This document shows positions 54,396 through 63,324 of a stretch of DNA of 64,000 nucleotides, piece by piece (within the stretch, counting starts at the first letter, position 1; each line of letters opens with the position of its first letter). The DNA comes from Cetobacterium sp050033475 (GTDB lineage Bacteria; Fusobacteriota; Fusobacteriia; Fusobacteriales; Fusobacteriaceae), in assembly GCF_050033475.1 (NCBI RefSeq), contig NZ_CP188319.1, positions 248,001-312,000 on the forward strand. The letters run 5' to 3'. The notes beneath the pieces are model-generated. The model had not been told where the DNA came from, did no database searches, and saw only the letters and a program-made list of their open reading frames with translations. The position numbers were made by a program, and so were the translations under genes.

Positions 54396-55646
54396 ATGAA
54401 AATTATTGATGTAGTTTGTTCAGCAGGAAAAACAGGATTCTATTTTGATGACCAAAGAGCTATAAAAAAAGGAGCAGGACACAACGGTTTTGCATATGTT
54501 GGTGAACCTGTAACTGAAGGATTTAAAAGTATAAGACAAGCTGGAGAATCTATCTCTGTTCAAATAATATTAGAAGATGGACAAGTAGCTTACGGAGATT
54601 GTGCTGCTGTTCAATATTCAGGTGCGGGAGGAAGAGATCCATTATTCTTAGCAAAAGATTTCATTCCATTAATAGAAAAAGAAATTGTTCCAAAATTAAT
54701 AGGAAGAGAATTAGATAACTTTAAATCTTTAGCTGAAGAATTCGATAGAATGATTGTTAATGGAAAAAGACTACATACAGCTATCAGATATGGAATTACT
54801 CAATCTTTATTAGATGCTGTTGCTAAAGCTAGAAAAGTTACTATGGCTGAAGTAATTCAAAAAGATTATAACACTGGACTTGAAATTACAAAAAGACCTA
54901 TATTCACTCAATCTGGAGATAACAGATATGAGAATGCTGACAAAATGATCATTAAAACTGCTGATGTTTTACCTCACGCTTTAATCAATAACGTTGAAGA
55001 AAAATTAGGATTAAAAGGTGAAAAACTAGTTGAATATGTTACTTGGTTAAGAGATAGAATAATAGAACTAAGAGCTGACGAAAACTACCAACCAATTCTT
55101 CATATAGATGTATACGGAACTATTGGTGCTGCATTTGATTGTGATACTAAAAAAATGGCTGATTACTTAGCTGTTTTAGCTGAAACTGCTAAACCTTTCA
55201 AATTAAGAATAGAAGGACCTATGGACGTTGAAGACGGACCTAAACAAATAGAAGCTTTAGCTGCACTTACTGCTGAAGTTGATGCTAGAGGAATCGATAT
55301 TGAACTTGTTGCTGACGAATGGTGTAATACTTTTGAAGATATTAAAGCCTTCGCTGATGCAAAAGCTGGTCACGTTGTACAAATAAAAACTCCAGACTTA
55401 GGAGGAGTAAATAATATTGCTGATGCAATTCTTTACTGTAATAAAGTTGGAATTGGTTCTTACTGTGGTGGAACTTGTAACGAAACAAATAGATCTGCTG
55501 AAGTAACTACTAACATTGGTATGGCATGTGGTGCTTTACAAGTTCTTGCTAAACCAGGAATGGGTGTTGACGAAGGATACATGATCGTATTTAATGAAAT
55601 GAGTAGAGTAGAAGCTTTAGTAAACAGAAGAAAAAGAAATAATTAA
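54396..55646 (+). CDS. mal: methylaspartate ammonia-lyase
   Basis: Eliminates ammonia from 3-methylaspartate to give mesaconate. A 416-residue enolase-superfamily enzyme. N-terminal DVVCSAGKTGFYFDDQRAIKKGAGHNG, the metal ligands in IDVYGTIG, RIEGPMDVED and VADEWCN, and the catalytic lysine in VVQIKTPDLGGVNNI. The start is ATG 54396, after CAGGAGG. It is followed by a terminator-like hairpin before citD. Confidence 0.97.
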   Translation: MKIIDVVCSAGKTGFYFDDQRAIKKGAGHNGFAYVGEPVTEGFKSIRQAGESISVQIILEDGQVAYGDCAAVQYSGAGGRDPLFLAKDFIPLIEKEIVPKLIGRELDNFKSLAEEFDRMIVNGKRLHTAIRYGITQSLLDAVAKARKVTMAEVIQKDYNTGLEITKRPIFTQSGDNRYENADKMIIKTADVLPHALINNVEEKLGLKGEKLVEYVTWLRDRIIELRADENYQPILHIDVYGTIGAAFDCDTKKMADYLAVLAETAKPFKLRIEGPMDVEDGPKQIEALAALTAEVDARGIDIELVADEWCNTFEDIKAFADAKAGHVVQIKTPDLGGVNNIADAILYCNKVGIGSYCGGTCNETNRSAEVTTNIGMACGALQVLAKPGMGVDEGYMIVFNEMSRVEALVNRRKRNN

Positions 55647-55657
55647 TTCTAATCATT

Positions 55658-55690
55658 GGAAAAGGTAGATTATTTCTACCTTTTCCTTTC
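55658..55690 (+). terminator. hairpin between mal and citD
   Basis: Twelve-base perfect stem GGAAAAGGTAGA with TCTACCTTTTCC (55658-55669, 55675-55686), then TTTCATTTT. It resembles a terminator, but citD follows after 40 bases with no clear new promoter, so partial termination is likely. Confidence 0.75.
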
Positions 55691-55725
55691 ATTTTAGGGA
55701 AAAATATTTTAAGAGGTGATTTTAA

Positions 55726-55986
55726 ATGACTATAAATAAACCTTCAAAGTGCGGTACCTTAGAATCTAATGATATTTTTATAATTCTTACTCCTAGTAAT
55801 AATGGAATTGAAATTCAATTAGAAAGCTCTGTAGAAAAGCAATTTGGTGCACATATTAGAAAAATAATAGAAGAAAAATTAAAAGAGATGAATATATCAT
55901 CAATAAAAGTACAAGCTCAAGATAAAGGTGCTCTAGATTATACTATTAAAGCTAGAATTGAAGGAGCTGTAAAAAGAGGACTTTAA
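55726..55986 (+). CDS. citD: citrate/citramalate lyase acyl carrier protein, gamma subunit
   Basis: Acyl-carrier subunit, 86 residues, carrying the phosphoribosyl-dephospho-CoA prosthetic group on Ser14 in CGTLESND, the same position as in E. coli CitD. The rest (VEKQFGAHIRKIIEEKL, VQAQDKGALDYTIKARIEGA) is typical. AAGAGGTG lies before the ATG. By context it is probably part of citramalate lyase. The enzymes that make and attach the group (CitX, CitG) are not in the window. Confidence 0.93.
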   Translation: MTINKPSKCGTLESNDIFIILTPSNNGIEIQLESSVEKQFGAHIRKIIEEKLKEMNISSIKVQAQDKGALDYTIKARIEGAVKRGL

Positions 55987-56008
55987 TTATTAAGGTGAGG
56001 TGTTAATT

Positions 56009-56881
56009 GTGAAATTAAGAAGATCTATGTTATTCATGCCTGGTAATAACCCTGGAATGTTACAAACTGCAGATGTTTTTGGCTCAGATTCTGTTATTTT
56101 TGACCTTGAAGATGCTGTAGCTTTAACTGAAAAAGATGCCGCAAGAATACTTATAAAAAATGCTATGGAAACTTTATCATATGGAGACACTGAGGTTGTA
56201 GTTAGAGTTAATCCTTTATCTTCTCCTTTTGCGATGAAAGATATCGATGTGATGGCTAGACTAAAACCTAACGCTATTTTATTACCAAAAGCAACTCCTG
56301 AAGATATGAAAATTTTAGACTCTGAATTAAATAGAATTGAACAAGAAGAAGGTTTCGAAAAAGGAACTATTAAAATTTGTGCTTTAGTTGAAACAGCTTA
56401 TGGTGTTGAAACAGTATATGAAACTATAAAATCAACTGATAGATGTGTTGCTATAGTACTAGGTGGAGAAGATTTAGCTGCTGATTATGGAGTAAAAAGA
56501 ACTAAAGATTCTGAAGAACTTTTTTATGCTAGAACAAAAATTGTAAATGCTTGTAAGGCTTTAAAAATAGATGCCATTGATACTCCATTTACAGATACAA
56601 ATGACTATGAAGGTCTTAGATTAGATACTCAAAAAGCTAAAAAATTAGGATTTACTGGTAAACTATCTATAAATCCAAGACAAATAGATACTATTCATGA
56701 AGTTTACTCTCCAACAGAAGCTGAAATCAATCATGCTCAAAGAGTAATGACTGCTAAGGAAGCTGCTGAGAAAGAAGGATTAGGAGTTTTCTCTTTAGAT
56801 GGGAAAATGGTTGACTTACCAATTATCAATAGAGCTATTCAAACTCTTGAAATTGCTAAGCTTATAGGGCTTATAGATTAA
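56009..56881 (+). CDS. citE: citrate/citramalate lyase beta subunit
   Basis: Cleaves the acyl-ACP thioester: citryl- or citramalyl-ACP to acetyl-ACP plus the keto acid (oxaloacetate or pyruvate). 290 residues. RSMLFMPGNNPGML, VIFDLEDAVA, VVRVNPLSS, LPKATP, LVETAYGVE and GGEDLAADYG are conserved. The start is GTG 56009, six bases after GAGGTG; an earlier GTG at 56000 overlaps that site. It sits between citD and citF. Confidence 0.94.
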   Translation: MKLRRSMLFMPGNNPGMLQTADVFGSDSVIFDLEDAVALTEKDAARILIKNAMETLSYGDTEVVVRVNPLSSPFAMKDIDVMARLKPNAILLPKATPEDMKILDSELNRIEQEEGFEKGTIKICALVETAYGVETVYETIKSTDRCVAIVLGGEDLAADYGVKRTKDSEELFYARTKIVNACKALKIDAIDTPFTDTNDYEGLRLDTQKAKKLGFTGKLSINPRQIDTIHEVYSPTEAEINHAQRVMTAKEAAEKEGLGVFSLDGKMVDLPIINRAIQTLEIAKLIGLID

Positions 56882-56901
56882 TTCAATGTGAGGTGTTTCT
56901 A

Positions 56902-58440
56902 ATGAGAAATATTTTAGGAAGAGATATTCCTGATTATATAGAAGGTTATGGAGATGTTAAACAATATCAGGGTGCCTTCGCTGATACAAAAGGAATTATA
57001 AAAAAAGATTTTACTTTTAAAAAAATAATTCCTACAGATAATAAACTATATAGAGATTTAAATGCTCTACTTGATAAATTACCATTAAAAAATGGAATGA
57101 CTGTTTCTTTCCATCATCATTTAAGAAATGGTGACTATATTTTAAATTTAGTTATGAAAGAAATTGCCAAAAGAGGTTATAAAGATATAACAATAGCTGC
57201 AAGTTCTATCTTCCCTTGTCACTCTCCTTTAGTTGAATTAATGGAAAAAGAAATTGTAACTGGAATTTATGCTGCTTATATTTCTGGACCAGTTGCAGAA
57301 GCTATTTCCCATGGAAAATTAAAAAAACCTGTTGTTATGCATACTCATGGAGGAAGAGCTAGAATATTTGAAACTGGAGAAGCTAAAATTGATATTGCTT
57401 TCCTTGCTGCTCCTACATCTGATGAATATGGTAATCTAAATGGAGTTCACGGTAAATCTGCTTGTGGTGCTTTAGGATATGCCCATACAGATGCTGAATT
57501 AGCTGAAGTTGTTGTTGCTATAACTGATAATTTAGTTGAATATCCAAATACTGTTATTGAAATAAATCAAACTCTTATTGACTATGTTCTTGTTATAGAT
57601 GAAATTGGAAATCCAAAAGGAATCGTTTCAGGTACTACACAAATAACAAAAAATCCAATTGGATTAAAAGTTGCATCATTAACTTCTAAATTTATAGAAA
57701 ATTCTGGATATTTAAAAAATGGAATGAGCTTCCAAACAGGTGCTGGTGGAATTTCCCTTGCAGTTGCTGCTGAGCTTAAAGAAATTATGAAAAGAAAAGA
57801 AATATGTGGAAGTTTTGCATCTGGTGGAATTACAGGATATATTGTTGATATGTATAAAGAAGGTTTATTCAAAGCACTATTTGATGTACAATGCTTTGAC
57901 TTAAAAGCCATTGAGTCAACAAAAGTTAATAAAGAACATATTAGAATGTCTGCTTCTATGTATGCTAATAGTAACAATAAAGGAGCTGTTGTCAATAAAT
58001 TAGATGTAGTTATTTTAGGTGCTACTGAAATTGATACTAACTTCAATGTTAACGTTACTACTGGTTCTAATGGTGTGATTATGGGTGGATCTGGTGGACA
58101 CTCTGATACTGCTGCAGGTTCTAAATTATGTATTATTGTTTCTCAGCTTGTTAATGCTAGAATTTCAGTTGTTAAAGACAAAGTAACAACAGTTACAACT
58201 CCTGGAGAAACTGTTGATGTTCTTGTGACAGAAAAAGGAATCGCAATAAATCCATTAAGAAAAGATTTAATTGAGAAATTTAAAAATAGTAATTTACCTA
58301 TTAAAACCATTGAAGAATTAAGAGAAATTGCTAAAACATTAATTGGAAATGAGGAAGAAATTCCTTTTGAAGATAAAATAATTGGTGTTGTTCAATATAG
58401 AGATGGTTCTATAATAGATACTTTAAAAATGGTTAAATAA
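56902..58440 (+). CDS. citF: citrate/citramalate lyase alpha subunit (ACP transferase)
   Basis: CoA-transferase-fold subunit, 512 residues, exchanging acetyl-ACP with the substrate acid. Visible: FHHHLRNGDYILNLV, HTHGGRARIFETGE, the SGTTQITKNPIGLK and GGSGGHSDTAAGSKL loops, and a C-terminal TPGETVDVLVTEKGIA. It is last in the operon. No citC (activating ligase), citX, citG or citrate transporter is present, which argues against a citrate fermentation locus. The start ATG 56902 follows GAGGTG. A strong terminator follows. Confidence 0.95.
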   Translation: MRNILGRDIPDYIEGYGDVKQYQGAFADTKGIIKKDFTFKKIIPTDNKLYRDLNALLDKLPLKNGMTVSFHHHLRNGDYILNLVMKEIAKRGYKDITIAASSIFPCHSPLVELMEKEIVTGIYAAYISGPVAEAISHGKLKKPVVMHTHGGRARIFETGEAKIDIAFLAAPTSDEYGNLNGVHGKSACGALGYAHTDAELAEVVVAITDNLVEYPNTVIEINQTLIDYVLVIDEIGNPKGIVSGTTQITKNPIGLKVASLTSKFIENSGYLKNGMSFQTGAGGISLAVAAELKEIMKRKEICGSFASGGITGYIVDMYKEGLFKALFDVQCFDLKAIESTKVNKEHIRMSASMYANSNNKGAVVNKLDVVILGATEIDTNFNVNVTTGSNGVIMGGSGGHSDTAAGSKLCIIVSQLVNARISVVKDKVTTVTTPGETVDVLVTEKGIAINPLRKDLIEKFKNSNLPIKTIEELREIAKTLIGNEEEIPFEDKIIGVVQYRDGSIIDTLKMVK

Positions 58441-58466
58441 AAAAAGGAGCGATGCTCCTTTTTTTA
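58441..58466. terminator. bidirectional terminator, citF / metK
   Basis: AAAAAGGAGC, GAT loop, GCTCCTTTTTTT; A and T tracts serve both converging genes. Confidence 0.92.
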
Positions 58467-59618
58467 CATATTAAAATATTTTCTTAACTCATCTGCTTTA
58501 TTTGTTTTTTCCCATGGTAATTCTATATCAGTTCTTCCTATGTGACCAAAAGCTGCTAAATCTTGATATTTAAAGTTTCCACTTCTTAACTCTAATGCTC
58601 TTTCTATTCCTCTTGGAGTTAAATCAAATACTTTTGAAACTGCTTCTGCTAATTTATGTTCATCAACTTTTCCAGTTCCAAATGTATCTACTTTTATTGA
58701 AGTTGGATCTACTACTCCAATAGCATAAGATAATTGGACTTCACACTTTGTTGCTAATCCAGCTGCTACTATATTTTTAGCAACCCATCTTGCTGCATAA
58801 GCTGCTGATCTATCAACTTTTGAAGGATCTTTTCCTGAAAAAGCTCCTCCACCATGTCTAAAATATCCACCGTATGTATCAACTATTATTTTTCTTCCAG
58901 TTAATCCTGTATCTCCGTGAGGACCTCCTATAACGAATCTACCAGTTGGATTTATATGATAATTTTTTACTTCCTCTCCATTTAAGTTATATTTTTCCAA
59001 TACAGGTTTTATAACTAATTTTTTTACATCATCATGTATTTTTTTCTGAGTTACATCTGGTTCATGTTGAACGGATACAACAATTGTATCTACTCCAATA
59101 ACATTTCCATCTTCATCATATGCTAATGTTACTTGGGACTTAGCATCTGGTCTTGCCCATTCTAATTCTCCTGATCTAGTCATTCTAGTTAATTTTATAA
59201 TAATTTCTCTAGCTAACACTAGAGCTAATGGCATTAACTCTGGAGTTTCTGTAACTGCTCCTCCAAACATTATTCCTTGGTCTCCTGCTCCTCCAATATC
59301 TACTCCCATAGCAATATCAGGTGATTGTGAGTGAATTGCATTTAAAACTCCACAATCAGAATCAAATCCCATTCCATTTCTATATCCTATTTCTTCTATT
59401 TTATTTCTTACAATTCCTTGAACATCTACGTAAGCTGATGTTGTAATCTCTCCTCCAACAACAACTTGCCCTGTAGTACAAAATGCTTCACAAGCAACTC
59501 TTGAATTAGGATCTTTCTCTATACATGCATCTAAAACTGCATCTGATATTTGATCCGCTATTTTATCTGGATGTCCAGGTGATACACATTCTGAAGTAAA
59601 GTAAATTATTTTTTCCAT
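58464..59618 (-). CDS. metK: S-adenosylmethionine synthetase
   Basis: Makes SAM from methionine and ATP, 384 residues. SECVSPGHPDKIADQISDAV at the N-terminus, GAGDQGIMFGGA, GGPHGDTGLTGRKI and GGGAFSGKDPSKVDRS are hallmark loops. The start is ATG 59618 after AGGAGGATTTTTAGAA; the in-frame ATG at 59651 lies in the leader just after the riboswitch terminator. Expression is controlled by the SAM-I riboswitch upstream, so high SAM should shut the gene down. Confidence 0.97.
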   Translation of the reverse strand: MEKIIYFTSECVSPGHPDKIADQISDAVLDACIEKDPNSRVACEAFCTTGQVVVGGEITTSAYVDVQGIVRNKIEEIGYRNGMGFDSDCGVLNAIHSQSPDIAMGVDIGGAGDQGIMFGGAVTETPELMPLALVLAREIIIKLTRMTRSGELEWARPDAKSQVTLAYDEDGNVIGVDTIVVSVQHEPDVTQKKIHDDVKKLVIKPVLEKYNLNGEEVKNYHINPTGRFVIGGPHGDTGLTGRKIIVDTYGGYFRHGGGAFSGKDPSKVDRSAAYAARWVAKNIVAAGLATKCEVQLSYAIGVVDPTSIKVDTFGTGKVDEHKLAEAVSKVFDLTPRGIERALELRSGNFKYQDLAAFGHIGRTDIELPWEKTNKADELRKYFNM

Positions 59619-59652
59619 TTCTAAAAATCCTCCTGTTACAATTTTATTCAAT

Positions 59653-59683
59653 AAAAAAAACCCTTTGCCAGAAAGACAAAGGG
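59653..59683 (-). terminator. riboswitch-controlled terminator of metK
   Basis: Minus-strand CCCTTTG...CAAAGGG stem (7 pairs, extending through TC/GA) followed by eight T. It is the expression platform of the SAM-I riboswitch. Confidence 0.92.
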
Positions 59684-59792
59684 TGATATATCACAATGAT
59701 ATTTTTCATCTCTCTGGAATTAGCACCACACCTCTTGGTAGGTTGCTGAGACGTCATAGGGCCAGTCCCTCGATCTCTCTTGATGATTCAGT
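59684..59792 (-). ncRNA. SAM-I (S-box) riboswitch
   Basis: Minus strand: TCATCAAGAGAG, then GAGGGACTGGCCC, TATGACGTCTCAGCAACC, and GGTGTGGTGCTAATTCCA, closing with GAGAGATGA that pairs back as P1. These are the invariant S-box blocks in the right order. A terminator follows, 35 bases before the metK start. SAM binding should favour termination. Confidence 0.95.
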
Positions 59793-59810
59793 TTTATTTA
59801 TTACAAACTC

Positions 59811-59839
59811 ATGATACAACTTTTTTTTATTTTTGTCAA
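59811..59839 (-). promoter_or_regulatory. metK promoter
   Basis: Minus strand: perfect TTGACA (59834-59839), 17-base spacer, TATCAT (59811-59816). Transcription would start near 59804, just before the riboswitch. Confidence 0.88.
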
Positions 59840-59865
59840 CTAAAAACATATTAAAACTTATATTT

Positions 59866-61938
59866 TTACTTTTCTTCAATTAGTGTTAAGTTTGCAATTT
59901 TATTGAATATTTCTGAAACAAATTTTAATTGAGATAATCTATTAGTTTTTATTTTTTCGTCCTTATCCATAACCATAACAGACTCAAAATATTTATCTAT
60001 TACATTCTCTGTAGTTAAAATAGTTTCTAAATATTCTGCATATTTTTTATTATTAAGTTCTTCTTCAGCCTTTGCACTAACTTCTAAAGATTTTTCATAT
60101 AATTCCTTTTCTATAGGTTCAACTAATAATTCTATATTTATATCTGTTCCTATATGATCTTTAGAAATATTTCCTACTCTTTTTAACATTGCAACTAACT
60201 TGTTAAATTTCTCATTTTTTGAGAATTTTTCTAAAGCTTCTATTTTTAATTGTGCTTCTATTAAATTGTCACAATCTCTATCTAGTACAGCTAGAACAAC
60301 ATCCTTAGAATATTTCATATCTGTTAATACATTAATAGCTCTTTGCTTAAAGAATTCCATTATTTCAGCTTTTACTTCAGCCTTATTTCTTTTTAATACT
60401 CCTGCTTCTTCTAAAGTATTTAAAGATTCTTCTACTAAATCTGATAATGATAAATCTAATTTAGAATTTAGAATAATATTAACTATTCCTAAAGCTGATC
60501 TTCTTAGGGCAAATGGATCCTTTGATCCACTAGGAATAATCCCTACTCCAAAACATCCACATAAAGTATCTAGTCTATCTGATATTCCAGCTATTATACC
60601 TTCATATTCTGTTGGTAATTTATCTCCTTGGAATCTTGGATAGTAATGCTCTTCTATTCCCTTAGATACAAGTTCTGATTCACCTGATTTTAAAGCATAA
60701 TCTGCTCCCATGAATCCTTGTAATTTTGTAAATTCCTTCTCACCAATCATATTTGAAACTAAATCTGCTTTAGATAATAAAATAGTTCTTTGGATTGTTT
60801 CGCTTCTATCTTCTAAACCTAATTTTTCAGTTATATACTTAGCTACTTTTCCAGCTCTCTCTAATTTATTATATATAGTTCCTAAATCTTTTTGGAATAC
60901 TACAGTTTTTAATTTCTCAACATTATTAATTAAAGGATGCTTTAAATCTTCTTGATAGAAGAATCTTGCATCTGCAAGTCTTGCTGATAAAACTTTTTCA
61001 TTTCCTTTTTTTACATTTTCTGAAAAATCAATACCATTTCTTACAACTACAAATTTTGGTAGTAATTTTCCATTTTTATCTAGAATTGGGAAATATCTTT
61101 GATGAACTTCCATAGATATAATTAATACATCTTGAGGAACTTCTAAAAAGTCAGCGTTAAATGTTCCAACTATTGGATAAGGATATTCTACTAAATTAGC
61201 AACTTCCTCTAATAAGGCTGGTTCTATTAAAACTTGCTCATTTTCTTCAATGCAATTTTTTTCGATAGAAGATTTAATCATATCTCTTCTTTCTTGAATA
61301 TCTATAATTACATTATTTTTTCTTATTTTATCAAAATACTCATCGATATTTGCAATTTCAAAAGTTTCTCCAAAGAATCTATGTCCTCTTGATTCTCTAC
61401 CACTTTTTATTCCTTCAATTTCAAATTCAACTACATTCTCATTAGCTAATGCTAAAAACCATTGAATTGGTCTTGCAAATTTGAAACTCTTATCTCCCCA
61501 TTTCATAGTTCTTGGGAAAGATAATTCATTAACTAATCCTTTTAATAATTCTGGTAATAATTTTGCTGTTTCTTCACCTTTCATGAATTTTCTTACAGCA
61601 ATATATTCACCTTTTGGAGTCTCTACTAATTCTAAATCCTTAGCTTCTACTCCTTGAGACTTTGCAAATCCTAATCCTGCTCTTGAAATTTCTCCATTAG
61701 TATCATAGGCAACTGATTTTGCAGGTCCCATATTTAATAAATTTAAATCCTCTTGATTTTCAGATAATCCTTCTACTAATAATACTAATCTTCTTGGTGT
61801 TCCAAAAGTTTTTATATTTTCAAAAGAAATTCTATCTTCTTTTAATTTTTTCTGTAAATTATTTTTTAAATCCGCTAGAGCCTGCTCTAAAAATCTAGCT
61901 GGTATTTCTTCCATTCCTATTTCAAAAAGTAATCTCAC
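59866..61938 (-). CDS. glyS: glycyl-tRNA synthetase beta subunit
   Basis: Large subunit of the alpha2-beta2 glycyl-tRNA synthetase, 690 residues. LLFEIGMEEIPARFLEQAL at the N-terminus, GTPRRLVLLVEGL, FPRTMKWGDKSFKFARPIQW and SGSKDPFALRRSALGIV are family markers; an anticodon/HD-type region lies at the C-terminus. GTG start after AGGAGG. It is 27 bases after glyQ and ends the ileS-lspA-glyQ-glyS run; no terminator is seen before the metK promoter. Confidence 0.97.
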   Translation of the reverse strand: MRLLFEIGMEEIPARFLEQALADLKNNLQKKLKEDRISFENIKTFGTPRRLVLLVEGLSENQEDLNLLNMGPAKSVAYDTNGEISRAGLGFAKSQGVEAKDLELVETPKGEYIAVRKFMKGEETAKLLPELLKGLVNELSFPRTMKWGDKSFKFARPIQWFLALANENVVEFEIEGIKSGRESRGHRFFGETFEIANIDEYFDKIRKNNVIIDIQERRDMIKSSIEKNCIEENEQVLIEPALLEEVANLVEYPYPIVGTFNADFLEVPQDVLIISMEVHQRYFPILDKNGKLLPKFVVVRNGIDFSENVKKGNEKVLSARLADARFFYQEDLKHPLINNVEKLKTVVFQKDLGTIYNKLERAGKVAKYITEKLGLEDRSETIQRTILLSKADLVSNMIGEKEFTKLQGFMGADYALKSGESELVSKGIEEHYYPRFQGDKLPTEYEGIIAGISDRLDTLCGCFGVGIIPSGSKDPFALRRSALGIVNIILNSKLDLSLSDLVEESLNTLEEAGVLKRNKAEVKAEIMEFFKQRAINVLTDMKYSKDVVLAVLDRDCDNLIEAQLKIEALEKFSKNEKFNKLVAMLKRVGNISKDHIGTDINIELLVEPIEKELYEKSLEVSAKAEEELNNKKYAEYLETILTTENVIDKYFESVMVMDKDEKIKTNRLSQLKFVSEIFNKIANLTLIEEK

Positions 61939-61965
61939 TTAAATTTCCTCCTATACTATCCTAAA

Positions 61966-62835
61966 TTACTTCTTTAATAAAGGATATCCTAGTTGTTTTC
62001 TATTTTCTACAAATACTTCAGCACATCTTTTTGCTAAGTTTCTAACTCTTAATATATATGCCATTCTCTCTGTAGTTGAAATAGCTCCTCTTGAATCTAA
62101 TACGTTAAAAGCATGAGAACATTTTAAAACATAATCATATGCTGGTAATACTAAACTTTCATCTAAAGCTTTTATAGCTTCTTGCTCATATTCATCAAAC
62201 CAATTAAAATGTTTGTCTAATGATGCAACTTCAAAAGAATATTTAGAATTTTCATACTCATATTGATATCTCATATCTCCATATTTTATTCCTGGTGCCC
62301 ACTCTAAATCATAAACATTTTCTTTATTTTGAATATATAAAGCTAATCTCTCTAATCCATAAGTAATTTCTACAGGTACTATATCAAGCTCTAATCCTCC
62401 AACCTGTTGGAAATATGTAAACTGAGTTACTTCCATACCATTTAACCATACTTCCCATCCTAATCCCCAAGCTCCTAAAGTTGGAGATTCCCAGTCATCT
62501 TCTACAAAACGAATATCATGTTTTTCAGGCTCTATTCCTAATACTCTTAAAGAGTCTAAGTATAACTCTTGAATATTAGAAGGAGAAGGCTTCATTATAA
62601 CTTGGAATTGATGATGTTGATAAACTCTATTAGGGTTTTCTCCATATCTTCCATCTTTCGGTCTTCTTGATGGTTCTACATATGCCACATGCCATGGCTC
62701 AGGTCCTAAAGACATTAGGAATGTATTTGGGTTAAAAGTTCCTGCTCCTGTCTCTATATCATAAGGGTTTCCGATGATACACCCTTTTGAACTCCAGTAC
62801 TGTTGAAGAGCAAATATCATCTCTTGAAATGTCAT
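61966..62835 (-). CDS. glyQ: glycyl-tRNA synthetase alpha subunit
   Basis: Class II catalytic subunit, 289 residues. FQEMIFALQQYWSSKGCIIGNPYD, GAGTFNPNTFLMSLGPEPW and YVEPSRRPKDGRYGENPNRV are diagnostic. It lies 11 bases after lspA and directly before glyS. No T-box leader is present, since lspA is so close. Confidence 0.97.
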   Translation of the reverse strand: MTFQEMIFALQQYWSSKGCIIGNPYDIETGAGTFNPNTFLMSLGPEPWHVAYVEPSRRPKDGRYGENPNRVYQHHQFQVIMKPSPSNIQELYLDSLRVLGIEPEKHDIRFVEDDWESPTLGAWGLGWEVWLNGMEVTQFTYFQQVGGLELDIVPVEITYGLERLALYIQNKENVYDLEWAPGIKYGDMRYQYEYENSKYSFEVASLDKHFNWFDEYEQEAIKALDESLVLPAYDYVLKCSHAFNVLDSRGAISTTERMAYILRVRNLAKRCAEVFVENRKQLGYPLLKK

Positions 62836-62846
62836 TTTGTTTCCTC

Positions 62847-63299
62847 CTATTTTTTCCTTCTTTCTTTTATAAAACTATCTAGAAGTATTAAGGCAACACC
62901 TATATTTATCCAAACATCTGCTAAGTTAAATACAAAGGACCAGATGCCTCTAAAGTCAATCATATCCACAACAAATCCTCTGTAAATTCTATCAACTATA
63001 TTACCTATAGCTCCTCCTAAGATAAAGCTATAGCCGAATTTTTCCATTAGTGTAGACTTTTTAAAAGTTTTATAAAAATAAACACCTATGACTATAATAG
63101 CCAATATAGTTAATAGACTTATAATATCTAATTTTCCTTGAAAAAATCCAAAGGCTATACCTCTATTTTTTACATAGGTTAAATGGAAAAACTTTCCTAT
63201 AATAGGGAAAGTTTCTCCTTCAAAAAATCTTGTATCTATTTCAAACTTGGAAAGCTGATCTATAACGACCAATAGCCCGATGAAAATAATATATGGCAT
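62847..63299 (-). CDS. lspA: lipoprotein signal peptidase LspA
   Basis: Aspartyl protease of the inner membrane that cleaves prolipoprotein signal peptides; 150 residues with four membrane segments. Conserved parts: VVIDQLSKF near the N-terminus, TYVKNRGIAFGFF, GGAIGNIVDRIYRGFVVDMIDF and FNLADVWINIG; the last two carry the catalytic aspartates. AAGGAG precedes the ATG. It follows ileS, a common pairing. Confidence 0.96.
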   Translation of the reverse strand: MPYIIFIGLLVVIDQLSKFEIDTRFFEGETFPIIGKFFHLTYVKNRGIAFGFFQGKLDIISLLTILAIIVIGVYFYKTFKKSTLMEKFGYSFILGGAIGNIVDRIYRGFVVDMIDFRGIWSFVFNLADVWINIGVALILLDSFIKERRKK

Positions 63300-63324
63300 T
63301 TTTTTCTCCTTGCTTATTCTAGAA

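Noticed and set aside
57582..58046. 154-residue minus-strand reading frame opposite citF
   Set aside because: Shadow of citF, no start signal.
55726..58440. Citrate fermentation locus
   Set aside because: No citC, citX, citG, transporter or oxaloacetate decarboxylase; the flanking genes are the methylaspartate pathway.
61939..62846. T-box leaders for glyQS or valS
   Set aside because: Gaps before these genes are only 11-27 bases, too short for a T-box.
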